Source: Branchiostoma floridae
Lineage: Eukaryota > Chordata > Leptocardii > Amphioxiformes > Branchiostomatidae
Assembly (NCBI RefSeq): GCF_000003815.2
Contig: NC_049994.1
Coordinates: 8,178,390 to 8,242,389, forward strand
Direction of reading: 5' to 3'
DNA: 64,000 nt
In this document: positions 32,931-45,337 of the stretch, in pieces
How the letters are laid out: each line of letters starts with the position of its first letter
How positions within the stretch are numbered: the first letter of the stretch is position 1
Program-made: the position numbers and the translations under genes
Notes under the pieces: generated by a model
What the model saw: the letters and a program-made list of their open reading frames with translations, nothing else
What the model was told of the DNA's origin: nothing
Databases searched by the model: none

Positions 32931-33811
32931 AGGGTCAATCCAGAGATCATCGCACAACGCTTTACTGCATGAATGAAGAGCTATGTTGCAAACTTACTGT
33001 CGTAGTTTTGAACCTCACAAAGACACGTAATCAGAGATAGACAACTCAAACTCAAACTCATAAACATTCATAGGGATCATATTTTCACTAAAGTTTGTGT
33101 ATCTTCCGGCAGCCCGCTGCTGGAGATGGAGATGTAGCGACAAAATATGATGATAGAGATAATCTCGCTGTCATCAACAAGATTAAAACTGGCTAAATGG
33201 ATTGGTTTGATACTACTAGACTATTTACTTTCGTTTCGGTCATTTCTTTTGGCTTGATTATTATCTGGGCGTCTAGCCTTAATCGGCCTGCTGTACCTGT
33301 CGGTTGTACTTAAAGTAAAATGAAGCTTTAAAAAAAATCGGAGAGTTTCAGATCGTAGAATAGTGGCTGTTGTCTGAGGGAAAAAATGACATGCTTTAAG
33401 TACTGTTGGATGGTGAGGTCAAAACGCAATTCACCGTCGAACGATTTATGGCGTTTAAAGCAAATTGTGACCTTTTTTCTTGTCTTTCCTTGATTTGATA
33501 GGAGCTTTGTACAAGAGCATTTTGAGAGTCTATATATAACGCAGAGTCCTATCATAACTGTTTAGAAAGATATCCTATTGGTACTTTTAAAGAGAAATGT
33601 AAAACTTTTCATCCTTCTATTAATCATGGTTTCTAATCGAAAATGTGCAAACAGATTCATAAAGATATCAGTAAAAACGAGTAAACAATATGAACATTAA
33701 TATTCAAAAGGCAGTTTCAGACAATCAACACCGTTTACGTAAAACTTACATAAATGTCAATGCTATTTAGTCTTTTGTTAACGTTTTTACTCTAAGACTT
33801 TGTTTATCAAG
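32931..33811. other. Intergenic stretch between gene A and the next locus
   Basis: No gene is supported. A segment near 33600-33740 (GTAAAAACGAGTAAACAATA, CAGTTTCAGACAATCAACA) is the first of several similar intronic-looking segments further right. Confidence 0.5.
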
Positions 33812-36720
33812 GAGGCACCCTACAAGACGGACAGCAACCGGGGGTCTGAGGCATTCTACACGTCGAGCTCCAGGCCAGAAAGTGCCTCTTCTTCAGGTAT
33901 CCTGACTGGCCTAAAAGGTATGTGTCTACATATGGTTGTCTGTTGCTAGGGGTATTCTTCGTAGGGTATTCTTTTATTTCTATGCGCGCACCGTTTCTCA
34001 CCTAAAAAAGCCCCCAGCGCAGGCTCTAGGACCTGCCCACGTCCTCCAAGTCCAATTCTTTCCCGTTGTTTGGTGCGGTCGGCAAATTATCGGGTTAGTC
34101 TGTTAGAAGAGGCCAAATGTTGGCTAACCATAAAACAGTAAGTAGTAAGAAAAAATATCACGAAAATCGATTTCTTTTAAAGATTACTGCCGTTTGAATC
34201 TGATTTGTTATTTAGTTTCGATTTGGCTGCCTATATTCCGTTTCTAGGAAGGCCTTTTTTAAAACCAAATATGACACAAATTTAATCTAAGTTTGGTTCG
34301 AATGACGTCAGATCGGACATCGTCGAAACGAACGAGGTACGAATTTGACTAGATATGGGAGGTTCCATTACCATGAAATGTGGATAAGCATTTAACATCT
34401 ATTAATAGTAGTATTGACAGTTGATGCACACTTATTAAGGCTTACTTATCTTAGATGGTTGAGTGGAACATTATGAACATCTCTGGCCATAGGGAAAGAT
34501 TTAGAGAAGCCTTTTCGTCAGCAAATTTTTGACAAACCTTAAACTCCAACATTTTTGTCCAGTTTAGGGTATTTCTCTTAAGAGGGTGAAATTAAGATCA
34601 AGGTTTGTGGGCCAGTTGCTGTTACAGTGCTTTAAAGGCTTGTTGTTAATATTATTGTCCGTCTCAACAGGGTTGGGAAACTTTACTTACAGTAATTGTC
34701 ATTGCTAATTTGCCTACACTGAGTAGTCCTTTTTACCTTTAGCATTATTTAAAAATAGGTAGATAAGAATTTTAAAGATGATCGATGAATTTCTATCTTT
34801 TTGTTAATTTCCTTATCTAGAAGATGCAAAAAGAGTCATAACAACATCAGCAAAAACAGTAAACAAAATAAAATGTCAATATTCACAAAGTCAGCTTCAG
34901 ACAATCAGTACAACCACGTCACTAGACTAAAGTAAATGTTTGTTACACATTGTAAATAAACAATAACTGAATCACGAGACAAAAGTAAAAAAAAGGGCCT
35001 TAATTTTTTTTTATATCTTAAACAGTTACGTAGGACACTACCAGCGACACCATTTTGTAAGGTAAAGTCTAGTAGTACACAAACACTTCCACACAAAAAC
35101 AAAAACTAACTTTGGTATCATTACCCTAGCCTATAAATGAGTTTTAAATATTTTTCCGGGGAAGGAATCGACTCTTCCAACGCCCCTTATGCGAAGTTGT
35201 ATAGCCCAGTTCAAACCATCACCACAGAGATCAAAATGACTTTCCCTTTTTGTTAACACTTCCTATATATATAGGATAAAGCAGTTCACGTTGACAAATT
35301 ACTGTTACTGAAAGCTAGCCTTTTGATTTTACATGACATTGTGTAGCTTGAACGAAAACAAGAAAATACTTGAGAACTGTATCTGATTAAAGTTTTTCTA
35401 ATGCTCATAAATGTTAATATCGATCAAATAGCCAGCTTCAGACAATCAATGACGTCACATGCACATGTGGGTAAGAGTAATGTTGGGTTGTTTTTCACAC
35501 AGCGTTACGGATCAGCGACTGAAGCACACACCGTTCAAGAGAAGACCACCAGCCAGCGCCCGATATCCTTAGAAGAGACAACTGAAGTCATTCTGACTGA
35601 CGCGAAAGGTAAGTGTTTGCCATATGATAGTAATTGCAGGTACATTTGGTATGTGGAAACTAGTATTTTGAAAGTGTAGTCAGATTTGAATTATTGAAGA
35701 ATGTGTTTAGGTAAAAGATTGTGGCGTTTTCTTACTGTTGGCAAGTATGGATAGCTTTACGAGAAACTCAGGAGTTTAAAAAATATCCTTAGAGTGCATT
35801 TAGGGTGCTGTGCCGGGGTGTTTCTATTTTGTGACGTCAAACTTCTGACGAACAAATTCCGACAGAATTCGGAAATTCAGATTGACCAGAAATCTTAGGC
35901 ACATAGTCCGTTGAATTACATTTTGAAAGATCTGTGGTAACTTCTCTCACTCACAAAAGACTTCAGCTAACTAACCTATAATGAACAGCTAAATGTTAAC
36001 TTGCATAATAATCGTATGTCGATAAGAGTTATGTAAAATCTGTAATAGTAATATCTAAGATATAGGCTGATAGAGCGTTCAAGCAAAGTACATTCTCCTA
36101 CGAAGATTTGAACCCATATCTACGAACTCGGCGTCGCCACAAAACAGTTATCAGTCAATCAGAAAGACGCCTATGTGTTCTCTCAAAACCGCCATTTCTG
36201 CGTCCAAACCTGCAAATTACGTAACTAATTCAATATCCATAGGATCTGTGGGTAGAGAGCGATCGTACCATATACCGAAAAAAACTAAGAAACAATCACC
36301 CTCTTGCCCCTATGTCCGCCATATTGGACATTTGAATTATAGGCACTGCGCGTTGATTAGCTCGTGCTCTAAGGTGAATATTTATAGCAAAATGGGTGAA
36401 TACTCAATCATGCAGGCCGATTAGGCAGCTTTTGGTGAATTCAAAGGAGTTTCTGAGACAAATCTCTGCATATGAGAATCAAAGTGTCGGTTTTCTATCA
36501 TTGTTTTAATTCCCTTATCTTGAAGGTACAAACAGTCGCGAAGACATCGACTATTAATCTTTTGATTAGATTTTTTTTGACGCCAGATCCAGACAGAGAA
36601 TTTCCCAATCATGTCATTCAGTCAAATTTATATTCAAATTGCTTTCTTATTCTAGCGCTGACGATTGAAGAACACACACAGAAGGCGAAATTAGTCTGGT
36701 GGTGGGCTTCAATAAAGTAA
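33812..36720 (+). CDS. Possible three-exon 3' part of an unrecognised gene
   Basis: Three open segments with GT/AG borders join in phase: 33812-33896 (EAPYKTDSNRGSEAFYTSSS..), 35516-35608 (ATEAHTVQEKTTSQRPIS..) and 36656-36720 (ALTIEEHTQKAKLVWWWASI, TAA). All junctions are phase 1. The sequence is Ser/Thr/Glu-rich and belongs to no family I recognise. No upstream exon with an ATG was found. The introns contain repeated copies of one segment (CAGCTTCAGACAATCA near 33705, 34890 and 35430), so the locus may be a tandemly expanded one. Alternatively the segments are 5' UTR or decoy exons of the LRR gene that begins 790 bases later, or chance. Confidence is low. Confidence 0.25.
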
Positions 36721-37522
36721 ATCTGAAAATTTAGCGTGTGTGTGAGGTTGGCTTGAGGCTGTCCACTACTATTTGCCTATTGCTTTCTGTTTGTTGCACA
36801 CTGAAATTGAATCACTTGTTCCACAAGGGTCCTGACAGTCAGATCACTTGTAAAAAATCATGCCACTTCATTCTCGATCAAAAGACGACCAGACGACGTT
36901 TGAAACGTGACCATTTCTCAATTAAAAGGACGTTATGTAAGTTTAACCATTGTTCTGCTGAGTCCGAATATATACTGGTTGCACATATATGATGCCTATG
37001 TGGGCACGTTATCTTTATGGTTCGTTATATGTATAGATGTGACCTGTATTGTAATTTCCTGGACAGACAAAGCTGGAGTGAAGATATACATGGTAGAAAT
37101 TGTGTTCAAAGGCAACACATTTTTCCAGTAGATTGTCACAAGGTGGTTAGTTTCTAGTAAATGCCGATTAACTGGAGGTAACTTTTGTGGTATAGAAAAC
37201 TAGAACATCGTTGGTTATCCAGGATGCCTCCTGCTCTGGACGTGTCCTGGATATTAAAGACCCGGGCTGTCTGTGGGAAACAGATGCGAATGGGATACAA
37301 CAAGGGTTTTGATAAGATAAACACGTTTACAGCTTATAAGATTTACATGGAATTTCAACGTGGTGTAAGCGACTTTTGTACGCCTTCTATAAACATTTTC
37401 TTAAAACGTCTTACTTTAAAAACACACACTGAAATGGACGTTACTGAAGATATGTAATACTGCCGATAGATTTGAAATAGCCTAACAGATGATCTTCCTG
37501 TTTGTTTAGGTGGTGGGACACC

Positions 37523-40216
37523 ATGGGAAGAAAGCTGCGACACCTGCTGATTTTCCTTCTCATCATCCTGAAGGAGATCAACATCACAGAACCTGCTGGC
37601 TGCACAGCTAGGTGTATACAATTATCACGCTGCGAATGCACCAAAATGAACCTCAATAGAATCCCTACTCGGCTCCCCAAACACATAACTTACTTGGATT
37701 TGGGAGATAATGTTATAACAACCATAAAATCGACTGAGCTGGATAAGTATAAGGATTTATGTCACTTGGATTTGAGAGACAACATTATAAGCATTATCAA
37801 TTGTCTCCCCTGTCTGCCAATGCTACATACTTTGTACTTACATGGGAATAGAATAACTAACATCGTTTCCGACGCATTTTCAAATCTACCCAAGCTCGAA
37901 AACTTAGACCTGTCCTCTAACATCATAACAAAGATTCAGACAGGCACATTTGTACATCTACCCAGTCTCGTATGTTTAGACCTATCCAACAATCATATAA
38001 TAAGCTTACAGTCGGGAACATTTAAAAATCTACCCCAGCTTAAAGAGTTGCACCTGGTTATTAAGACGGTAACAAACATTCAGGAAATGGCATTTGACAA
38101 TTTACCCCGGCTAGATCACCTAAGTCTGACGCACACCAAGCTAACAATGATTCAGTCTGGTACATTTGCTAATCTACCCGAGCTGAAAGATTTGTCCCTA
38201 TCTAGCAACCAGATAACAACGATTCAGGCTAGAGCATTTGTTACTTTAGTCCATCTTGAAAAGTTGTACCTGCGAATGAACAAGATAACACAGATTAATT
38301 CAGGTACATTTTCAAATCTACCCAAACTCCGAATTTTAGACCTTCGGTCGAACAAGATGTTTGCCATTCCTCCATTGGCGTATGGCATGTTACTATCTAA
38401 TCTTGACATAAAACTTGACGGTAATCCATGGCATTGTGACTGTAGGATGGTGTTTTTTATGATGAGCACACATGGGTTTTCCCCATTTAAAGACCAGATA
38501 ATATGTACCCAACCCACCAAATTCAAGGGAATAAATCTCTCTAATGTCAGTCCAAAAGAATTAATGTGTGAACAGCCAAACACATCTACACTGCCTGTCG
38601 ATACCAAAACCTCATTTACATCAACTACACAGTCGCTATCCTCTTCATTCGGCGAAACAGAAAGCAATACTATCCCAACAGCACATCTTGTAGGCTCCAC
38701 ATCTGCCAGCCTTCCCTTTGTTGGCCAATTAGAAAGTGTTAACGACAGTGGCAATGACATCGTCACTTCTCGCTATAACTGGTACTTCATCAAACGCAAT
38801 ACAGCCCCAGCAGTCCATCCTACAGGTAAAACAAGATTGAATACTTCACCCCTTGAAACTACTTCTCACAAACCGAACAGCAGCAGGTCCTATGATGACT
38901 CTGTTCCCAGTTTCTCACTACCTGTTCTCATTGTCTCTCTCAGTGGTTCAGCAGCAGGTATTGCCCTGATAAGCGCTATCATTCTCACCATCTGGTGGAA
39001 GAGGAGGATTAGGCATCCCCCTTTAGGACTAAATCAAAATGCTGTTATTAGCGACGCAAACACAGCAGGTTCTGAAATGGGCAGTGGTCATAGCAACCAG
39101 TATGAAAATATTGAAGACCATCATGATCAGACAGGGCAGGGTCAGTCTCAGGCCATTACTGAATCTGAAAATAGCACAGCAATTGTGACCAGTGGTCATG
39201 GTCAAACAGAGCAGGGCAAGTCTCGGGTTAACACTCACAGTTTGAAAGTTGGAAATCTTTCACAGAACGTCCTAGCTGCCTTGAAGCCAAACCCTATGTA
39301 CAGTGGGGGAGGGATATCACAAAATGACCCAACATCTACTGATAACCATGATCAAACAGGGCATGGGCAGGCCGTCAATGAATCCAATACAAACACCACC
39401 ACAGCTGCTGTAGTGACCAGTGGCCATGATCAGACAGAGCAGGGTCAGTCTCAGCTTAACACTCAAAGTCTCAATGTTGAAAATCTACCACATAACGTTT
39501 TAGCTGCCTTGATGCCAAATCCTATGTACAATGATGCAGGGGCATTACAAAATGACCCAAAATCCACCAATAACCATGATCAAATTGGGCAGGATCAGTC
39601 TCAGTCTAGTACTCAATCCAACAAAAGCACAACCGTTGTTGTGACATGTGGTCATGATCAGACTGAGCAAGGCCAGTCTCAGTTTAGCACACAAAGTCTG
39701 AATGTTGGAAATCTACCACAGAACGCCCTAGCTGCCTTGACGTCAAATCCTATGTACAATGATGCAGGAACATCACAAAATGACCCAATATCTATCAATT
39801 ATCACGATCAAACAGGTCAGGGTCGGTCTTTGGCAGTCAATGAATCCAATACAAACACCACAGACTCTGTAGTGACCAGTGGCCATGATCAGACAGAGCA
39901 GGGTCAGTCTCAGCTTAACACTCAAAGTCTGAATGTTGGAAATCTTCCACAGAACGTCCTAGCTGCATTGACGTCAAATCCTATGTACAGTGATGCAGGA
40001 ACATCACAAAATGACCCAATATCTAGCAATAATCACGATCAAACAGGTCAGGGTCGGTCTTTGGCAGTCAATGAATCCAACACAAACACCACAGACTCTG
40101 TAGTGACCAGTGGCCATGATCAAACAGGGTCTTTGGATGCTAGAAATGCATTCTACGACAGAAGCCCAACATCCTCACAGCTGAATTCTCTGTACACAAA
40201 TGTTGACCATCAGTGA
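37523..40216 (+). CDS. Leucine-rich-repeat transmembrane receptor with repeated NPMY cytoplasmic tail
   Basis: 897 codons from ATG 37523, chosen because a splice acceptor (TTTGTTTAG, exon from 37510) lies just upstream and a signal peptide follows (LLIFLLIIL). Cys-rich LRRNT cap at about 33-47, then ten to eleven LRRs of 24 residues (LDLSNNHI..GTFKNLPQ pattern) to about 300. The LRRCT cap follows (NPWHCDCRM..CTQP..MCEQP), then a Ser/Thr-rich stalk and a transmembrane helix at about 467-492. The roughly 400-residue tail is four and a half in-frame repeats of about 76 residues. NPMY motifs lie at about residues 590, 666, 742 and 819. YENI lies near the membrane and SLYTNV at the C-terminus. NPxY motifs bind PTB proteins or act in endocytosis, and SxYxxV fits an ITIM. 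The ligand and partners are unknown. The ectodomain resembles amphioxus LRR immune-type or TLR-like receptors but has no TIR domain. Confidence 0.9.
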   Translation: MGRKLRHLLIFLLIILKEINITEPAGCTARCIQLSRCECTKMNLNRIPTRLPKHITYLDLGDNVITTIKSTELDKYKDLCHLDLRDNIISIINCLPCLPMLHTLYLHGNRITNIVSDAFSNLPKLENLDLSSNIITKIQTGTFVHLPSLVCLDLSNNHIISLQSGTFKNLPQLKELHLVIKTVTNIQEMAFDNLPRLDHLSLTHTKLTMIQSGTFANLPELKDLSLSSNQITTIQARAFVTLVHLEKLYLRMNKITQINSGTFSNLPKLRILDLRSNKMFAIPPLAYGMLLSNLDIKLDGNPWHCDCRMVFFMMSTHGFSPFKDQIICTQPTKFKGINLSNVSPKELMCEQPNTSTLPVDTKTSFTSTTQSLSSSFGETESNTIPTAHLVGSTSASLPFVGQLESVNDSGNDIVTSRYNWYFIKRNTAPAVHPTGKTRLNTSPLETTSHKPNSSRSYDDSVPSFSLPVLIVSLSGSAAGIALISAIILTIWWKRRIRHPPLGLNQNAVISDANTAGSEMGSGHSNQYENIEDHHDQTGQGQSQAITESENSTAIVTSGHGQTEQGKSRVNTHSLKVGNLSQNVLAALKPNPMYSGGGISQNDPTSTDNHDQTGHGQAVNESNTNTTTAAVVTSGHDQTEQGQSQLNTQSLNVENLPHNVLAALMPNPMYNDAGALQNDPKSTNNHDQIGQDQSQSSTQSNKSTTVVVTCGHDQTEQGQSQFSTQSLNVGNLPQNALAALTSNPMYNDAGTSQNDPISINYHDQTGQGRSLAVNESNTNTTDSVVTSGHDQTEQGQSQLNTQSLNVGNLPQNVLAALTSNPMYSDAGTSQNDPISSNNHDQTGQGRSLAVNESNTNTTDSVVTSGHDQTGSLDARNAFYDRSPTSSQLNSLYTNVDHQ
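39119..40130 (+). repeat. In-frame tandem repeat of about 228 bp in the LRR receptor tail
   Basis: The NPMY codons start at 39290, 39518, 39746 and 39977 (228, 228 and 231 bases apart). The last two units are nearly identical in DNA. Spacings are multiples of three, so the frame is kept. Confidence 0.95.
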
Positions 40217-42883
40217 ATCAGATATTGACACAACAGCTGCTAAAGTAACCAGTGGTCATGTCAGGATCAATCTCAGACCGGCAATTACTTAATCTTTGGA
40301 TGCTATAAATTTATCTTATGGCACAAAAAGCCAATTGCCTAGTAGCGGAACTATTTATAAACTGATGTGAACGCACTGTGAATAATGCGTATGTTCACAG
40401 AAATAAGCACACGGGCCAACCGATGAAAAAAGTAAAAGTCTTTATATCATTAACGTTACATCTATGTTAGAGATCATCGATCGGAAGAATAATGGCGATT
40501 ATCAAAAAGGTAATCGGAATACCACGGAGATAACAGAATTACCCCCTTCATGTTTTTAAACATTGCTAAATGGCTTCCGTTGGATACACACTATAAGAAC
40601 CAAGCAAATGAAGGTCTATGACTCTTTGGGGATCTTTCAAGAATTCCCCAACAAAATGAACTCTTTGAAAGCTATGCCTTTTCTAATACATTCCCAACAC
40701 AATGACACTACTCTTAGCTAATGGTACATCAATTTTGTTGTCTTTCTGGCATTTAAAACAAACACACAAGGGAGAAGAAACAGAAGGCTGGAGAAAACCT
40801 TGCATCTATTTATATTCAGTCAATTGGATTTTGCTTCAAGACATACTTCACACCGATTTTTTTTTTTTATGTTGATCTTCGAGATCACCATTATCTTTAT
40901 ATTTTCTAAAATGCCGGTGGCTACAAATTGAGAAGGCCTACAGGAACTGCTAAGAGGCAATCAGATGACACACACTGCCGCTTTACTGATGACCCTAACC
41001 TCTACTAAAGAGCAGATAGCGCTTGTCTTATCCACCTGCAACTTGAAATTTGTAAAAAAAAAAATCTGATGGCAAGAATAAAGGGGAATGGGGCTTTCCA
41101 TACTGCAGGTCCCGAAAAAAAGTTAAATACATGTAACGCAATTCTAAAGTAGCACATTTTCAGATGTCACATTTTACAATGCACCATTGTGAAGTTATTT
41201 TACATGTTAATTATCATTGGCGTGGCCAATAACAAGGAGAGGGTTTTGGTTTTGTGTGTAAAGTATAGATGACGTTCAAGATTGAAAATATAGTAACAGA
41301 GCAAAGTACTGCAGAGTCCATGAAAATGTTTATATTTACGAAACAGTGCACTTTGAAATGGTATTCATTCTTTTATTACTACTGAATTTAAAATACAATA
41401 TACGATGTGTTTAGTTTCCCTTTTTTAAGTATTATAACAATTACAACACTTTTATGATATTTAAGTGAATTGAGAGAAAGAAAAAGAACTATTGTAGTAT
41501 CACTGTGATAAAACCCAAGAAACGTACAGTAATAAAATGGCAAAAGTGAGTAAAAGATGTTTTAACGGACAATGTAAGGCTTAATATACTTTTCTTCAAC
41601 CTAGAATTTACAAAAATAGATTTCAGGTAAGAAAAAAACGCTTGTTATGTTGCAAGCCTCAAAATGTAGGTGGTGTAAAACTATTCATACTATACATATA
41701 TAATATAATTCATATGAGTAAGATGGTATTGTAATGCATTTCAAAAACATAATTGTATTGCGCACTCGTTAGTACAGTCAGCCCAGGTGCAGCCAACTAC
41801 TTTCTGTCATTACCTACTTTTTATAGAAAGTTGCCCAATTTTACATTTTTAACATCATCTGATGAGCAACCGTCTCAAACAACCACATAGCAATAACCAA
41901 CCGGCTAATTTCATGATATTTTTACCAATCAAATTTCAAAGGCATTGTAGCACAATAATATTGTGCAGCGTTCAACTTGTAAGTGAGAGTTCCGAAATAG
42001 AAAACTACATTTGTACAAAGATTTCAAATAGTTTTAGGAACAGACATCCTGATGATTGGGATGATTGGCAATGTGGAATAGAGTACATACACTCTTTCAG
42101 ATCAGTTTCTAGGAAAGTAAGATCCACATTTATACTATTTTGTGCAAAATTTCCCGTTTACTAAGCCCATATGCACGGAGCATCCAATACCCCTTAACTA
42201 AATTTATCATTTGTTCTCAGTTATTTGGGTGGATACTGTGACACGAGAGTCGGCTGTACTTATATGTGATATTATGGAATGAAAGACATTCATTTAAACC
42301 CTATAGAGTTACACTGCTACAGGAAACTTTTTCATAGTAGATTTTAACAGTTTACACTACAGAAATCTTGTAGCAAATTACAGAAGACACAATAGAAGAA
42401 GTAAATTACCATTTACTGTAATTTTTTGTTCAAAATTTGCACTTTGCGTCAGCATTTTTTTTTTCACTGCAGTGAAGTGCAGTGCAGTTTTGTGAAATGA
42501 TGTAGAGTCAAAGAAAAATAAAATAAAAACATGCTCAGTGTTGTTCTGGTTGTCCTTTGAGTAGTTTTCGATATAGCAACAAATATTGTTGTGGCCTATA
42601 TGCAACATAAAGAAAGTTATTTTCCGCTGCCTGTATTGGACAGAATTTTCTGTCACTCTATGCGTACACTATCGCTCATATATTTGGGATAGTACACAAA
42701 CGTATCACAAATATAGAATTCTCATTCATATTCTTTGTTGATTTTAATATTGTTTGTTCTCTCGAACAACTTTCGGTCACACGGGGCCACTTCCCCAATC
42801 AAGACTCTCTTCCACAGTCACCTAGAAGTAACTATACAGTGTAGAAATGCATATTTGTTAAGTTCAACGCCACCGGAGTATAT
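40217..42883. other. Intergenic stretch, no gene seen
   Basis: AT-rich. An AATAAA at about 41078 (AAGAATAAAGGGG) may end the LRR transcript. Frames near 41862-42164 and 42378-42656 have no domain support. Confidence 0.55.
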
Positions 42884-43083
42884 AGTGTGGTGCGTTATGC
42901 GTCAATCTGTCGTTTGACCCATTGCAACTTGTGATCAGATGTGTATCAGGTCTGTCACGTCTCACCTTTGACCCGTCAGAGAGCTGACTTCCGCCATTTT
43001 GCTCTGTCATCATCGGTATCGTCTCCAAACTGAAACGATTTGTGAGGAATTACAGACGTCGTGCAGACCACTAACCCCCATAG
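42884..43083 (+). promoter_or_regulatory. Promoter and non-coding first exon of zinc-finger gene B
   Basis: GTGTATCAGGTCTGTCACG (42941), CTCACCTTTGACCCGTC (42961) and CCGCCATTTTGCT (42991) are followed by an exon end ATAG/GTAAGACC with its donor at 43084. The same blocks in the same order precede genes A and C. The following intron (43084-43907) ends right before the start codon. Confidence 0.65.
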
Positions 43084-43224
43084 GTAAGACCTAGTGGACC
43101 TGTGATTACCCTGATTAATGCTTGTTGATCTGAACTATAATTTGAAGAGTATAAAAGCTGCTAATTGGCCGTTCCCAAAAATTAATCTCGAGAGGGGGAG
43201 GGGCGCAGTGAAGACATGGTTTTT

Positions 43225-43450
43225 CCAACTACTTCGACGTCGACACCCTTCTGTATTTCATCCGAGCGCTTGACCCCCCCTCTCCATTCCCCTAATCTTT
43301 GGATTCCATCCGAGTGCCTCGACTGCGTTCTAATTTCATCCGAGTGCTTCGACACCTCCTTTTATTTCAACTGATTTCCAAGTGCCTCTTTTATTACATT
43401 AAAAACTAGCCTTACTCCCTCTTTGGTTTCATCCTAGTGCCTTGCCCTTT
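43225..43450. repeat. Degenerate minisatellite in intron 1 of gene B
   Basis: TTTCATCCGAGTGCYTCGAC and variants recur about five times at roughly 45-60 base spacing. Confidence 0.6.
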
Positions 43451-43909
43451 AATACAATACTCTTACTAAAAGCGACGTAGTGGAACCTGAAACCATATTT
43501 TCTTGGCCTCTGTATAGAAACCCCCCAATCAAGACTTATCTTGCCCCCCCCCCCCGTTTAAAGTGATCTAAAATACAAGATTTGATCTACCCCATATTGT
43601 AAAATACGACCTCTTAAACCCAGCCCCACCTTTTTTTCTTTGGGACGGCCCAAATTTTTATCATTACAAATTGTGCCGTATCGCAAGCAATGCAATGTTG
43701 TTGTATCATCAAGGACCCCATAATTGTAACTACTAGTAACTGGAATTGACCATCAGAAATAAGGAAAAAGACTCTATTGGAATAACTGCAAAATACAGTT
43801 GTACTTCTTGGACAGAAAAAAAAAAATCTGTAAAGTCTGATGCCCTTTTACTGTTTCTAAGTTATTAACTTATTTCTCCAATCAATATTTTCTTACCATG
43901 ATTTTAGAG

Positions 43910-45205
43910 ATGGAGGAGTTCACATCTGTGCCTGCAATTCAAGAGCTTCATGCGGAACATACTGCCAATGAGACGCAAATCAAGGAGAAGGAGACAGGCC
44001 TGCAGCCGGAAACTTGTGATGTGAACTTTCCCCAACCCGACAAAGAATCAACCTCACAGAAGAGCAAGGAGAGAAAATGCACTGGTAAGGAACCCTTCAT
44101 GTGTGGAGAGTGTGGATACCAAACGGTTAGGAAGGACCACATACTCAGACATATGAGAACTCATACAGGAGAAAGACCCTACAAATGTGATCAGTGTGAC
44201 TATTCTGCTGGACGAAAATCCACATTGGACAGGCATCTTGCAAACCACGCCGGTGTGAAACCTTATGCATGTGGGGAATGTGGGTATAGGACAGCTAAAA
44301 AGGCCCACTTATCCCAGCATATGAGAAGCCATACAGGTGAAAAACCTTATAGATGTGACCATTGTGACTATTCTGCTACCAATAAACGCACTTTGTGCAT
44401 GCATATACAATCAAAACATACCGATGAGAAACCCTTCATGTGTGGAGAGTGCGGGTACAGAACCAATCAGAAGTGTCACTTAGCTGTACACATGAGGATC
44501 CATACTGGAGAAAAACCCTACAAGTGTGACCAATGTGACTATTCTGCTGCTGTAAAATGTACTTTAGACCTACACCTCGCAAATCACACTGATAAGAAGC
44601 CCTACATGTGTGGGGCATGTGGGTACAGGACGGTTACAAAGTACAAGTTATCCCAACACACAAGAACGCATACAGGAAATAAACAATACAAGTGTGACCA
44701 ATGCGACTATTCTGCAAAGGCAAAATTTACTTTAGACCAACATCGAGCAAAACACACTGGTGAGAAACCTTACATGTGTGGGAAATGTGAGTACAGAACA
44801 AGTCATAGAGGTCATTTGATAAGCCATATGAATACCCATACAGGAGAAAAACCCTACAAGTGTGACCGTTGTGATTATTCTGCAGCACGGAAATCGCAGT
44901 TGGACATCCATCTAGCAAAACACACTGGTGAAAAACGTTATATGTGTGAGATTTGTGGACATAGAACAGCAGACAAGATTTGCCTTACCCTACACATAAG
45001 AACTCATACAGGAGAAAAACCCCACAAGTGTGACCAGTGTGATTATTCTGCGGCACAGAAATGTTCTTTGCGAAAGCATATAGCAAAACACACTGGTGAG
45101 AAACCCTACATGTGTGAGAGGTGTGGGTTCAGAACAGCGAGAAAGTCTACTTTATTCCAACATATGAAAATCCATACAGACACGGGAGAAAAACTACAGG
45201 TGTGA
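43910..45205 (+). CDS. C2H2 zinc-finger protein, gene B, 13 fingers
   Basis: 431 residues. The start at 43910 (MEEFTSVPAIQELHAEHT) directly follows an acceptor (ATTTTAG) and matches the MAKFTS..KELHAEQT start of gene C. An ATG at 43898 lies in the intron end and is less likely. After an acidic 62-residue N-terminus with NFPQPDKESTS come thirteen consecutive CX2CX12HX3-4H fingers. They alternate between CGECGYRT and CDQCDYSA types and are joined mostly by TGEKP linkers, which indicates sequence-specific DNA binding in the nucleus. The frame ends in TGEKLQV where a 2-base deletion (AAACCCTAC to AAACTAC) shifts the next finger; YRCDQCDLL can still be read in another frame. AATAAA is at 45332-45337. 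No KRAB or SCAN-like domain is present. Confidence 0.93.
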   Translation: MEEFTSVPAIQELHAEHTANETQIKEKETGLQPETCDVNFPQPDKESTSQKSKERKCTGKEPFMCGECGYQTVRKDHILRHMRTHTGERPYKCDQCDYSAGRKSTLDRHLANHAGVKPYACGECGYRTAKKAHLSQHMRSHTGEKPYRCDHCDYSATNKRTLCMHIQSKHTDEKPFMCGECGYRTNQKCHLAVHMRIHTGEKPYKCDQCDYSAAVKCTLDLHLANHTDKKPYMCGACGYRTVTKYKLSQHTRTHTGNKQYKCDQCDYSAKAKFTLDQHRAKHTGEKPYMCGKCEYRTSHRGHLISHMNTHTGEKPYKCDRCDYSAARKSQLDIHLAKHTGEKRYMCEICGHRTADKICLTLHIRTHTGEKPHKCDQCDYSAAQKCSLRKHIAKHTGEKPYMCERCGFRTARKSTLFQHMKIHTDTGEKLQV

Positions 45206-45337
45206 CCAGTGTGACTTGTTAGTACTTAAGCATACATGTATAACATTGTACATTGTAAATGCTATAGTACTTGTGCCCCCTTTGTACATATACCATAATC
45301 CTCGTTGTATCTGTTTCTACAAACAGGTAGAAATAAA

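Noticed and set aside
36080-36140. tRNA-like B-box (GGGTTCAAATC on the minus strand)
   Set aside because: No A-box at the right distance and no acceptor stem pairing could be found.
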